From CBDFGN01 sp965247065 (GTDB lineage: Bacteria; Bacteroidota; Bacteroidia; Cytophagales; Cyclobacteriaceae): a DNA stretch of 64,000 nucleotides. Numbering within the stretch: position 1 is the first letter of the stretch; each line of letters starts with the position of its first letter. The stretch spans positions 1,612,001-1,676,000 of the forward strand of contig CBDFGN010000006.1 in NCBI GenBank assembly GCA_965247065.1, given 5' to 3'. The position numbers were made by a program, and so were the translations under genes. Shown here piece by piece: positions 27,311 to 36,146 of the stretch. The notes beneath the pieces were generated by a model. That model worked only from the letters and a program-made list of their open reading frames with translations. It had not been told where the DNA came from and did no database searches.

Positions 27311-28081
27311 CTACCATTCAATCGGGATTTTCAAGGCCTTAACACTGTCAACAACCATATGAGGCTGAAATGCAAATTTGTTGATATCGTATGCGCTGGT
27401 GACTCCCGAGAGCACCAGAATGGTCTTATAACCCATTTGTACGCCGCCTTGGATGTCAGTACCCATCGTGTCTCCAATCACATTAGTTTCAGCTGTTTCG
27501 AGACCAAGCCACTTCCTGGCAGATCTCATCATTACTGGACTAGGTTTTCCTACCGAAAAGGCCTTGGTGCCCGAAGCCTCCTCAATCATGGCCACGATGG
27601 CAGCGATTCCGAGATTATTCCAACCCCTCTTTCTAGGTGACGGGTCCAAATTGGTGGCAATTAGCCGAGCGCCATCAAGAATCATCTCAACAGATTTTTG
27701 AACCATTTCGAGGGTGAAATTGCGGCCCTCGCCTACGACCACGAAGTCCGGATCAGTCTCGACCAGTGAGTATCCGCTGGCATGCAAACTACCCAAAATC
27801 CCCCCTTCGCCCAGAACATAGGCGGTTCCATTTGGCTTTTGTTTGGACAGGAACTCACCGGTAGCCATGGCACTGGTATAAACGTGTTTCTGCTTAACAC
27901 TTATTCCCAGTTTTTTCAACTTTCTGAGCACCTCCACCGGGCTACGCTGGCTGTTGTTAGTCATGAACGTAAAAGGAATGTCTAAATCCAACAGCTTTTG
28001 TATGAATGCATCCGCTCCCGGGATCAAGGTGTCGCCGCTGTAGATGACCCCGTCCATGTCAATTAAGAATCCTTGAGCCAT
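27311..28081 (-). CDS. HAD-superfamily (subfamily IIA, NagD-like) sugar phosphatase
   Basis: 256 aa. Motif I is FLIDMDGVIYSG (nucleophile Asp), motif II is TFMTNNSQRSP, and motifs III/IV are VGKPSPVMM and VIGDTMGTDIQGGVQMGYK. The cap position identifies class IIA, which includes NagD and p-nitrophenylphosphatase-like enzymes that dephosphorylate small sugar phosphates or nucleotides. It starts 19 bases inside the 3' end of rpiA, so it is the last gene of the tkt-talC-rpiA operon. A role in removing stray pentose-pathway phosphates is inference. Confidence 0.88.
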   Translation of the reverse strand: MAQGFLIDMDGVIYSGDTLIPGADAFIQKLLDLDIPFTFMTNNSQRSPVEVLRKLKKLGISVKQKHVYTSAMATGEFLSKQKPNGTAYVLGEGGILGSLHASGYSLVETDPDFVVVGEGRNFTLEMVQKSVEMILDGARLIATNLDPSPRKRGWNNLGIAAIVAMIEEASGTKAFSVGKPSPVMMRSARKWLGLETAETNVIGDTMGTDIQGGVQMGYKTILVLSGVTSAYDINKFAFQPHMVVDSVKALKIPIEW

Positions 28082-28764
28082 GTGCCAGGGTTTATAAGGG
28101 TGATAGCATTGTCCTTGTGACCGACTACTAACTCATCCACCAGATCCAAAAAGAGCCCGGTTTCAAGTATCCCCGGTATGAAGGTTAATTCAGCATTCAA
28201 TTCTCCTGGTTTTGGGATTTGGCCAAAATAACAGTCCAGAATACAGTTTCCATTGTCGGTGAGAAACAAATCATCGTCCCTGAAGCGAAAGTTGGTTCTA
28301 ATAGAATACTTTTCCTCAATCCATTGCTTAACCATTTCACTGCCGAAGGGATTTACCTCCACCGGTAATGGGAAACTTCCCAGAACCGAAACCTGTTTGG
28401 ATTCATCAACCATTATGATATTATGATCCGATTGAAAAGCCAACACCTTTTCTCTTAGAAGAGCGCCCCCACCCCCTTTGATCAAATTGAATTGCGGATC
28501 CACCTCGTCGGCTCCGTCGATATACACATCCACCGATTGACCTATAAACTTGGTGACCGCGATTCCTAATTTTCGGGCAAGTTCAGCGGAATCCAACGAT
28601 GATGATACCGCCTTGATTTTTAAGCCGTTGACCATCCGGGCACCCAGTAGCTCGATAGCAACTCGCGTCGTGGAACCCGAGCCCAATCCGACCAGCATTC
28701 CATCCTGTATGCGTTCGACAGCCTTTTGAGCAGCCCTTCTCTTGCGGTTCAGTTGGTCGTCCAT
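28063..28764 (-). CDS. rpiA: Ribose-5-phosphate isomerase A
   Basis: 233 aa. Interconverts ribulose-5-phosphate and ribose-5-phosphate. Signature segments are MLVGLGSGSTTRVAIELLG (phosphate-binding), VDVYIDGADEVDPQFNLIKG with GGGALLREKVLA (catalytic Asp, Glu and Lys), and VEVNPFGSEMV. Length matches the family. It lies between the transaldolase gene (42 bp upstream) and the HAD gene (19-bp overlap) on the minus strand. Confidence 0.94.
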   Translation of the reverse strand: MDDQLNRKRRAAQKAVERIQDGMLVGLGSGSTTRVAIELLGARMVNGLKIKAVSSSLDSAELARKLGIAVTKFIGQSVDVYIDGADEVDPQFNLIKGGGGALLREKVLAFQSDHNIIMVDESKQVSVLGSFPLPVEVNPFGSEMVKQWIEEKYSIRTNFRFRDDDLFLTDNGNCILDCYFGQIPKPGELNAELTFIPGILETGLFLDLVDELVVGHKDNAITLINPGTWLKDS

Positions 28765-28806
28765 AAAGAGACAGGCCGGCTTTCCAAGAGAAACAAGGAC
28801 CAGAAT

Positions 28807-29484
28807 CTATTTAACGGGAACCGAATTGGTTTCATTCACCTTTCGGTAATCGGCAAGGAAATTCTCCAATCCGATATCCGTCAGAGGATGCTTAAGAAGC
28901 CCGGTTATCACCTTCAATGGACAGGTTGCAACATCGGCACCGATTTCAGCGCACTTGATCAAGTGTATGTTATGACGGATCGATGCCGCCAGGACCTCGG
29001 TTTCAAAGCCGTAGTTATCGAAAATGTGAACGATTTGCTCGATCAGTTCCAGGCCATCTAAGGATATGTCATCTATACGGCCTATGAAAGGTGAAACGTA
29101 AGAAGCACCGGCTTTTGCTGCAAGTATTGCTTGGCCTGCATTGAAGATCAAGGTACAGTTGATTCGTATTCCCTCCGAACTCAGCTGTTTTATAGCCTTG
29201 ACTCCATCTTTGATCATCGGAACTTTCACCACGATCTTATCGTCTATCTTCGCCAATTCCCTACCCTCCTTGACAATTTTCTCAAACTCAGTAGCGATGA
29301 CTTCGGCGCTCACATTATTCTCTACGATGTCACAAATGGCCTTATAGTGGGCTCTAATATTTTCGGCTCCTGAAATATTCTCCTTGGCCATTAACGATGG
29401 GTTGGTAGTCACCCCATCCAGAACGCCGAGATCGTGAGCCTCCTGGATATCGGCCAGGCTTGCAGTGTCGATGAAAAATTTCAT
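28807..29484 (-). CDS. TalC-type transaldolase (fructose-6-phosphate aldolase-like)
   Basis: 225 aa. Short-form transaldolase beginning MKFFIDTASLADIQEAHDLG, with GVTTNPSLMAKE, the Schiff-base Lys in KIVVKVPMIKDG, INCTLIFNAGQAILAAKAGA and VSPFIGRIDDI. These proteins transfer dihydroxyacetone units in the non-oxidative pentose phosphate pathway, or act as fructose-6-phosphate aldolases; the two are hard to separate by sequence. Adjacency to transketolase and rpiA favours transaldolase. It starts 12 bp after the tkt stop codon. Confidence 0.9.
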   Translation of the reverse strand: MKFFIDTASLADIQEAHDLGVLDGVTTNPSLMAKENISGAENIRAHYKAICDIVENNVSAEVIATEFEKIVKEGRELAKIDDKIVVKVPMIKDGVKAIKQLSSEGIRINCTLIFNAGQAILAAKAGASYVSPFIGRIDDISLDGLELIEQIVHIFDNYGFETEVLAASIRHNIHLIKCAEIGADVATCPLKVITGLLKHPLTDIGLENFLADYRKVNETNSVPVK

Positions 29485-29495
29485 GATTGTGTCTG

Positions 29496-31547
29496 TTAAT
29501 TAGTTATTACATCTTTATAGGTCTCTAAATACTTAGTAACCTGATCGTAAACATTCTTCGCGGTAAACCCGAATTCTTGGTCCAAAATCTTCGCTGGTGC
29601 CGATAGTCCAAAATGATCCAGCCCAAAGACCATACCCTTGCTACCTACAAGTTCGCTCAAATTTATCGGTAAGCCAGCTGTTAATCCAAATTTCGGTTTG
29701 TTCCCGGGTAAGACGTGGGCTTGGTATACAGGATCCTGGTCTCTAAACAGCCCCTCAGATATACAGGAAACAATACTGACTTTGAGGCCTTGTTTCTCCA
29801 TCAATAAAGCGGCTCCCTCCACAAGAGTAGAGACCTCTGAGCCATTGGCGACCAAGATTACGTCCGGATCTTCTGTCTCCTGGACCAAATAGGCTCCTTT
29901 TTCAGCTGCCAGGGCCTCCTGATACCGGCTATCATTTACAGCCGGAATATCCTTGACATTTTGCCGGGACAAGATCAGCCCGGTGGGCACTTTGGTATTA
30001 TCCAAGGCCATTTTCCAAGCTACGGTAGTTTCGCTGGCATCCGACGGCCGCAGCGCGTACAAACTTCTTTCACCTTTGTGATTCCTGAGTTTTTCCAATA
30101 GTCTCAATTGAGCCTCCTGCTCCACCGGTTGGTGAGTCGGTCCATCTTCTCCAACCCGGAATGCATCGTGGGTCCACACGTATTTTACCGGCAGCCCCAT
30201 AATTGCCGCCAACCTCACCGCGGGTTTCATGAAGTCGGAAAACACGAAAAAGGTCCCGATAGCAGGAATCACCCCTCCGTGCAACGCCATTCCATTGGCC
30301 AGGGCTGCCATGGTTAACTCTGAAACGCCAGCCTGGAGAAATGCACCGGAGAAGTCACCTTTTCGCAAGGCTTTGGATTTCTTAAGAAAACCATCTGTTT
30401 TATCGCTATTGGACAGGTCCGCCGATGCCACTATGAGATTCTCAACACGCTCTGCAAGAAAGGATAGAACGGCGGCCGAGGCGGCTCTTGTGGCCACGTT
30501 CTCCTTTTGTTCCACCTCACTAAAATCCAATTCCGGAATCCGTCCGGAAAGAAACAAATCCAGCTTATCTGCCAGGTCCGGGTTTTCGCCGCGCCACTGA
30601 ACCTCTTTCTGTTTCTTGATTCGAGCGTTCTCTACTTTTTGGGCTGTAACCTTGGCGTAATACTCCCCGACCTCAGGAAAAATTTCGAAGGGTTGGTTCG
30701 AATCCCCGCCCAGCGCCTCAACAGTTTTGTCAAATGATGCACCCGCATTGCCCAGGGGCATACCATGCAGTTCGGTTTTTCCTTCAAACTTTTGGCCGTG
30801 CTCATCGACGGCACCTTTGCCTATTATAGTTTTGCCAATTATCAAAAAGGGTCTTTCCGATTCCTCTTGTGCTTCGGTAAGCGCCTCACGAATTTGATCA
30901 TGATCGTGGCCATCGATGGTCGTGACCTTCCAACCCCATGCCTCGTATTTTTTAGCTGTGTCCTCTCTGGTAACCTCATTGGTGTAGGTTGAAAGCTGAA
31001 CGTCATTGGAATCAAAGAACATAATCAGGTTGTTCAGTCCCAGGAATCCAGCGATCCGGCCAGCGCCTTGTGATATTTCCTCCTGTACCCCGCCGTCCGA
31101 GATATAAGCGTAAATCTTGTGTTCCATCCAGCTACCAAAGCGACTGATTAGAAAACGGGCGGCAATGGCGGCCCCAACCCCCATTGTATGACCTTGACCC
31201 AAAGGTCCGGAGGTGTTTTCAATACCCCTGAGCACGTCCACTTCCGGGTGACCCGGAGTGTGAGAACCGAGCTGGCGGAAATTTTCGAGGTCTGCCTTAG
31301 CGTATTTATTAAATAGGTGAAGCTGGGCGTACAATAGCGCCGATAGGTGACCGGCGTCCATGAAAAATCGGTCTCGATGTGGCCACTGCATATCCTCAGG
31401 ATCAAAAATCAAGAATTCTGAGTACAGGATGTGAAAGTAATCGGCCCCTCCCATCGGACCTCCGGGGTGTCCGGAGTTGGCCTTTTCGACCATCGCCGCG
31501 GCTAGTATCCTGATGTTATCTGTTGATAATTTATGTATTGCATCCAT
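29496..31547 (-). CDS. tkt: Transketolase
   Basis: 683 aa, full length. Thiamine-diphosphate enzyme transferring two-carbon units between sugar phosphates. Key segments are EKANSGHPGGPMGGADYFH, PEDMQWPHRDRFFMDAGHLS, GPLGQGHTMGVGAAIAARFL, the ThDP motif region YAYISDGGVQEEISQGAG to NLIMFFDSNDVQLS, and VWTHDAFRVGEDGPTHQPVE in the pyrimidine-binding domain. First gene of the operon tkt-talC-rpiA-HAD on the minus strand, which together forms most of the non-oxidative pentose phosphate branch. Confidence 0.95.
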   Translation of the reverse strand: MDAIHKLSTDNIRILAAAMVEKANSGHPGGPMGGADYFHILYSEFLIFDPEDMQWPHRDRFFMDAGHLSALLYAQLHLFNKYAKADLENFRQLGSHTPGHPEVDVLRGIENTSGPLGQGHTMGVGAAIAARFLISRFGSWMEHKIYAYISDGGVQEEISQGAGRIAGFLGLNNLIMFFDSNDVQLSTYTNEVTREDTAKKYEAWGWKVTTIDGHDHDQIREALTEAQEESERPFLIIGKTIIGKGAVDEHGQKFEGKTELHGMPLGNAGASFDKTVEALGGDSNQPFEIFPEVGEYYAKVTAQKVENARIKKQKEVQWRGENPDLADKLDLFLSGRIPELDFSEVEQKENVATRAASAAVLSFLAERVENLIVASADLSNSDKTDGFLKKSKALRKGDFSGAFLQAGVSELTMAALANGMALHGGVIPAIGTFFVFSDFMKPAVRLAAIMGLPVKYVWTHDAFRVGEDGPTHQPVEQEAQLRLLEKLRNHKGERSLYALRPSDASETTVAWKMALDNTKVPTGLILSRQNVKDIPAVNDSRYQEALAAEKGAYLVQETEDPDVILVANGSEVSTLVEGAALLMEKQGLKVSIVSCISEGLFRDQDPVYQAHVLPGNKPKFGLTAGLPINLSELVGSKGMVFGLDHFGLSAPAKILDQEFGFTAKNVYDQVTKYLETYKDVITN

Positions 31548-31731
31548 GTTAACACTTTGATATCAGTTGAGTGCAGTCTAGGAAAAACTACACAATTACC
31601 AAAAATAACAAACCGAAGATTGGCCGCTCAGCAAAATGGGGAAAAACTGAAAATTCAGTTGATATGCCCCGGTGATCAAACCTAAAGGTGATGTGCCGAC
31701 CTGGCAGCCTCGGCCGGTGCCTGTCAAATAC

Positions 31732-32064
31732 TTAGTTGTCTACCGCCCCATCATCTACCCAGCAAGCAATCTGACTTATCTGATCGGCTGTCAACGTGCC
31801 CGTTTGGGGCATAGTACGGTTGCCTGTGCGAATCTTGATTTCTGATGCATTGGCTTGGACGGTAGCAAGATCAAGGAAGTTCTGCCTGCCAGTACCAGGT
31901 ACGTGGCAACCTGCAATAGCACAGGAATTTGATATGATAGGTGAGATTGTGGCACTCCAGTTTACCCCGGTACAGTCAAATGTGGGGGGCACTTCATCCT
32001 CAGACGAACACGACTCCATTGCAAAAATCAACCCCAGTAATAGAATTCTAAAAAATCTGGCCAT
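31732..32064 (-). CDS. Small lipoprotein with a CX4CH cytochrome c-like motif
   Basis: 110 aa. The signal peptide ends at MESC (lipobox-like, Cys 19). The mature part contains NSCAIAGCHVPG, a CX4CH variant of the haem-binding motif common in small Bacteroidota proteins, and a downstream NRTMPQTG that could supply an axial Met. CWVDDGA ends the domain as in small c-type cytochromes. Haem attachment is plausible but the spacing is non-standard, so it could instead be a structural disulfide. Apparently monocistronic. Confidence 0.65.
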   Translation of the reverse strand: MARFFRILLLGLIFAMESCSSEDEVPPTFDCTGVNWSATISPIISNSCAIAGCHVPGTGRQNFLDLATVQANASEIKIRTGNRTMPQTGTLTADQISQIACWVDDGAVDN

Positions 32065-32402
32065 AACGAATCTCTTTTAAGTTTGCAAAAGTAAAAGAAA
32101 TCTGGACAAAGCCATGAATCCTAAATAATCCTCAGAATAGGCTGATAAGTCAGTACTTAATGCCAAACCCTGGCTCAAAATTGCATGGAATCATTTCGCT
32201 TACCTTCTTGAAATCGGTTAGAATATAGCCCAGGAGCCATGGACAAAATCAAGCAAATCAACCCACTGACATTCAATTTTCAAGGTCTTGCCAAACCGAT
32301 TCGTCAGGATTCCTTAGGGCACCAACCCTCCTCGCCGTTCACCATTAATCAAAAAAGAAGAGACAGAAAACACCCAAACTCGCCATGACATAAGAATTCG
32401 AA
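32065..32402. other. Intergenic region without a supported gene
   Basis: No ORF with coding character on either strand. It holds the upstream region of the minus-strand small lipoprotein and, at its right edge, the terminator of the next minus-strand gene. Confidence 0.45.
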
Positions 32403-32442
32403 ATAAAAGCCAGAGGGCCCGAAAGCCCCCTAGCCCGGGCTA
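32403..32442 (-). terminator. Probable Rho-independent terminator
   Basis: On the minus strand, after the stop of the 32448-33320 gene, a G/C hairpin (arms about AGGGGGC and GGCCCTCT around TTTCG) is followed by TTTTATTT. A 12-bp palindrome TAGCCCGGGCTA (32431-32442) sits directly before it. Confidence 0.5.
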
Positions 32443-32447
32443 CCGGA

Positions 32448-33320
32448 CTATCGAAATCGACCAAAACGTTTCATTCGAAAGTCCATAGTGAATTCTTCTG
32501 AAACTCCGTTTTGGGTCCGAATTGCAAGATCGTCGCACGAACCATCCCCAAAATCAATCGTAGTTACCTCCTCTCCCTCCACCTGAATTTGGATTACCCC
32601 GCTAGTAATCCACCTACAGTCCCTGGATCTTATCAATGTGGTGACGATAGACTTTGAATAGCTGAGCCCTTCCGAATTAACGCCGCTTGAGCCTCCGCTT
32701 ATCTGGTAGATATCGTTGAGCCTATCGTCAGTATCGGTCCCGGCGATGACAGTCCTGGTGCGTGTGGACTCTCTGCTAATCACCTGGCCGTCGGAAGTCG
32801 TCACTCTTCCACCTTCAAGAGTGGCGGTCACTGATCCAATACCGCCATTGGAGAAGGTTCTCGTGCCTTCAATTTGGTTCCCGTTTACCGCGAAATCTTC
32901 AAAAGTCGATATACGCTGGGAGCCAGCTACAGCCAAATCTCCGGTTACGGTAATAATGATTTTCCCGCTTTTGGTCAAACCATGAAACGACTCGCACCCG
33001 TCACCGTAGTCGATCGAGAGAATTAGGGGATAAACTCCCTGCTCGCTTTCCTCAACCGTCGCACAATTCAAAAATCCGAAACCCCCACCGGCTAAAAACC
33101 TTCGGGGGCCGAAACCCAAGCCGGGCCCAAATCCACCTGCTGAAGAATTATCAACGGCATCATCCACGTCATCGGCCACACTGGCCAAAGCGTTTTCAAT
33201 AAATGAAGTCTCGTCCAAAATTCCGTCACCGGAAGATCTGAGCGAGCCATCTTCTTGTTCACAACTTAAGATCAGAAAGCTGAATAGGATCATCGCGATC
33301 TCAAATTTCATGTTTGTCAT
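32448..33320 (-). CDS. Lipoprotein, unknown function
   Basis: 290 aa. The signal peptide ends in the lipobox LILSC (Cys 20), followed by an acidic linker and a Gly/Phe-rich stretch (GGFGPGLGFGPRRFLAGGGF). The C-terminal two thirds look all-beta (IDYGDGCESFHGLTKSGKII and GDLAVAGSQRIS, and a late VTTIDFGDGSCDDLAI). The family is seen among Bacteroidota lipoproteins of unknown role. A terminator follows it. The start could be either Met 1 or Met 4. Confidence 0.65.
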   Translation of the reverse strand: MTNMKFEIAMILFSFLILSCEQEDGSLRSSGDGILDETSFIENALASVADDVDDAVDNSSAGGFGPGLGFGPRRFLAGGGFGFLNCATVEESEQGVYPLILSIDYGDGCESFHGLTKSGKIIITVTGDLAVAGSQRISTFEDFAVNGNQIEGTRTFSNGGIGSVTATLEGGRVTTSDGQVISRESTRTRTVIAGTDTDDRLNDIYQISGGSSGVNSEGLSYSKSIVTTLIRSRDCRWITSGVIQIQVEGEEVTTIDFGDGSCDDLAIRTQNGVSEEFTMDFRMKRFGRFR

Positions 33321-33536
33321 AATATTAAATATTTTTAGTTTTGCTCATTAGATGATTCAAAAGCCCAAAGGATTATTAGGCTTGGGTTACTTTCAACCAA
33401 CGATCGGGGTAGGCCAATCAAATGCCTCAAATTGCTAACACAGCGCTGAACCACCGCGTCAGAGTTGAATTACAAATTACAGGCGAAGCGCGAAAAGATT
33501 ATATAAATTGTCATCCTTCCTCCCTTTGAGGAATAG

Positions 33537-33544
33537 TATATTTG
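33537..33544 (+). promoter_or_regulatory. Bacteroidota -7 promoter box (TATATTTG)
   Basis: TATATTTG matches the Bacteroidota -7 consensus TAnnTTTG exactly and lies 20 bases before the ATG at 33564. A clear TTTG at the expected -33 spacing is not seen, so strength is uncertain. Confidence 0.45.
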
Positions 33545-33563
33545 ACTCTCATTTTTATTCACC

Positions 33564-34421
33564 ATGAAACTAATTCGAATCGGCCCCGACGGAAGTGAAA
33601 AACCAGGAATAATTACTGAGGACGACAGGAAACTGGATGTCTCGTTATTCGAAGAAGATTATGATCAGAAGTTTTTCGAAACTGGTGGACTAAAGCGCCT
33701 TGATATTTGGCTTCAGCAAAATATTGATTCCTGTCCAGTTATAGAGAAAGGAATACGGATTGGTCCCCCTGTGGCGGAAGTATCCAAAATAATTTGTGTT
33801 GGTTTGAACTACGCTAAACACGCCCAAGAAGGAGGTATGGATCTCCCTTCGGAGCCTGTCCTTTTCTTCAAGGCTACTACAGCTATCTGCGGGCCGTTCG
33901 ATGATGTCATAATTCCCAAGGGAAGCATCAAAACCGACTGGGAGGTGGAGTTGGCAGTGGTGGTCGGCAAAAAAGGAAACTACATTTCTGAGTCGGATGC
34001 CCTCGATTATGTAGCCGGCTATGTCCTTCACAACGACATAAGTGAACGTGAATTCCAACTTGAAAAGTCCGGCCAATGGGTAAAAGGTAAAAGCGCAGAT
34101 ACCTTTGCTCCTCTCGGCCCATTTTTGGCAACTACAGATGAAATTGAGGATCCGCACAACCTGGACTTGTGGTTGAAAGTAAATAATGAAACCATGCAGA
34201 ACAGCAACACATCGGATTTGGTCTTTGGAGTACCTCACCTGGTGAGCTACATTAGTCAGTTTATGACTTTATTGCCAGGCGATGTCATATCTACGGGAAC
34301 CCCAGCCGGGGTTGGACTGGGACAAAATCCTCCTCGCTACCTCAAAGAGGGTGATGTCATGGAGCTTGGAGTGGAAGGCTTGGGTGTCTCAAAACAGGCA
34401 ACGGTAGGATACTCAGAATAG
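33564..34421 (+). CDS. Fumarylacetoacetate hydrolase (FAH) family protein
   Basis: 285 aa. The FAH fold is seen in IICVGLNYAKHAQEGG, EPVLFFKATTAICGPFDDVI, DWEVELAVVVGKKG (metal-binding ExE) and GDVISTGTPAGVGLGQ. Members cleave C-C bonds or decarboxylate beta-dicarbonyl acids (acylpyruvases, ureidoglycolate lyase-like, 2-keto-4-pentenoate hydratase-like). The substrate cannot be told from sequence and no catabolic neighbours help. The short N-terminal domain of about 70 residues is normal for the bacterial form. Confidence 0.88.
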   Translation: MKLIRIGPDGSEKPGIITEDDRKLDVSLFEEDYDQKFFETGGLKRLDIWLQQNIDSCPVIEKGIRIGPPVAEVSKIICVGLNYAKHAQEGGMDLPSEPVLFFKATTAICGPFDDVIIPKGSIKTDWEVELAVVVGKKGNYISESDALDYVAGYVLHNDISEREFQLEKSGQWVKGKSADTFAPLGPFLATTDEIEDPHNLDLWLKVNNETMQNSNTSDLVFGVPHLVSYISQFMTLLPGDVISTGTPAGVGLGQNPPRYLKEGDVMELGVEGLGVSKQATVGYSE

Positions 34422-34446
34422 AGTAGCGAAAGAATCTAGTTATGTC

Positions 34447-34481
34447 GGGGCCAACCGTTCTCAAATACCCAGGCTGGCCCC
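34447..34481. terminator. Intergenic hairpin after the FAH gene
   Basis: A 7-bp perfect stem GGGGCCA/TGGCCCC with a 21-nt loop lies 25 bases after the FAH stop codon. There is no T-tract, so it is at best a weak terminator or an mRNA 3' end. Confidence 0.3.
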
Positions 34482-34652
34482 TACAATCAAGATCAAAGTT
34501 GTCCTACCTTCGAAGACCAAAGTTTCTGAAATTAGTGGTGGCAAGTTTGGCTGCTGCAGGCAATTTTGGGAATGACAGTTTAGTAGCCGTTCAGAAAATA
34601 CCCTAAAGTACACAGCCACCAAAGCCCGGATATTTCTCATTATATTCGAAAC

Positions 34653-35966
34653 TTGGACTCCGAGAAAAAAAGCAAGTCCACCAAAATCGGACTCCCTAAG
34701 GCCACCTCTTTGGTAGTTGGAAATATGGTTGGTTCGGGGATATTTTTTCTTCCGGTTTCCTTGGCCTTTTACGGGAGCATCAGCCTACTCGGTTGGATAA
34801 TTTCAGGGCTTGGCGCCATTATCCTGGCACTTGTATTTGCCAGGCTTAGTATACTGATACCCAAGGCGGGAGGCCCATACGCCTACTCCCGGGCAGGTTT
34901 TGGTGATTTTGCCGGCTTCCTGGTTGCCTGGGGTTATTGGACTTCAATCATGTGCACTAACGCCGGTATATCGGTAGCCTTTACCAGTTACCTATTGGAC
35001 TTTTTCCCAGAATTTCAGAGTCCCATCATCTCGGTTGCTGTATGCCTAGGCGCCATTTGGGTGACTACCGGAATCAATACTCAGGGCACAAACAAAAGTG
35101 GAAGCGTTCAACTCATTACGACGCTGCTTAAATTGGTGCCCTTGATTCTGGTAGGCCTCGTGGGCCTATTCTACATGAATTATGACAATTTTGTTCCCCT
35201 CAACGTTAGCTCGGAATCTAATATCGACGCCGTAACTGCCTCGGTGACTCTTACTCTTTTCGCCTTTCTTGGAGTTGAGTCCGCTACCGTACCAGCCGGG
35301 GATGTGAAGAATCCCGCCGTAAACATACCACGGGCCACAATATATGGCACGCTCATCGTGACGATTGTTTACCTGCTGAGTACTTTTTCATTAATGGGTT
35401 TGCTAAACCCCTCCGAATTGCAAACTTCTAACGCCCCCTTTTCGGACGCTGCTTCTCTGCTTTGGGGACCCGTGGGTCGTTATGTGGTTGGCGCGGGGGC
35501 CATAATATCCTCCTTTGGCGCCTTGAACGGCTGGGTGTTGCTCCAGGGTCAAATTTCAAAGGCCCTTGCGGAAGATAAAATGTTCCCAGAGGTGTTCAAA
35601 AGAACCAATTATCGAGGGGCACCAGTGATAGGGCTGATAATCGGTAGCATTTTTGTAAGCTTGTTGGTGTTATCCAACTACACCAAGGGGCTGGCAAGCA
35701 TGTATACCTCTTTGATCCTCCTGGGCACTTTTCTTGCCATTATCCCCTACCTGTTCTGCGCATTTGTTGAAGCCATGCACTGGTTTGGGAAAACGGAAAA
35801 TTTTAGTTCAGCTAGATTGACGAAATCACTGGTGATCGGGTTCGCGGCTTTTGTTTTTGCAATTTGGGCCGTGACAGGAGCCGGACAGGAATCAGTGTTT
35901 TACGGTTTCCTGCTGCTTATGGCGGGCATTCCCTTTTACGTCTGGGCCAAGCCCCACCGTGGGTGA
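34653..35966 (+). CDS. APC-family amino-acid permease (AdiC/YjeH-like)
   Basis: 437 aa from a TTG start. About 12 membrane segments with the APC signature SLVVGNMVGSGIFFLPVSLA in TM1, PKAGGPYAYSRAGFGDFAGF, ESATVPAGDVKNPAVNIPRA (TM6-7 loop) and WVLLQGQISKALAEDKMFPE. The motifs resemble the basic amino-acid/polyamine antiporter group, but the substrate cannot be assigned. It stands alone between FAH and the convergent alkaline phosphatase. Confidence 0.85.
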   Translation: MDSEKKSKSTKIGLPKATSLVVGNMVGSGIFFLPVSLAFYGSISLLGWIISGLGAIILALVFARLSILIPKAGGPYAYSRAGFGDFAGFLVAWGYWTSIMCTNAGISVAFTSYLLDFFPEFQSPIISVAVCLGAIWVTTGINTQGTNKSGSVQLITTLLKLVPLILVGLVGLFYMNYDNFVPLNVSSESNIDAVTASVTLTLFAFLGVESATVPAGDVKNPAVNIPRATIYGTLIVTIVYLLSTFSLMGLLNPSELQTSNAPFSDAASLLWGPVGRYVVGAGAIISSFGALNGWVLLQGQISKALAEDKMFPEVFKRTNYRGAPVIGLIIGSIFVSLLVLSNYTKGLASMYTSLILLGTFLAIIPYLFCAFVEAMHWFGKTENFSSARLTKSLVIGFAAFVFAIWAVTGAGQESVFYGFLLLMAGIPFYVWAKPHRG

Positions 35967-36146
35967 GATTTGTTGATTAGGTGATTTGTTGATTCGCTTA
36001 GCCAATGAACTTACTTAAGAATCTAAACTTTAGCCTTAGAAACAAGAAAGTCCTTTGCCGCGATCGATTGTTCCCAGATCAATAGGTGCTTGGTGGCACG
36101 AGACCCCACTGCTGATTATGAACGGATAAAACCCGTAACAACCTCC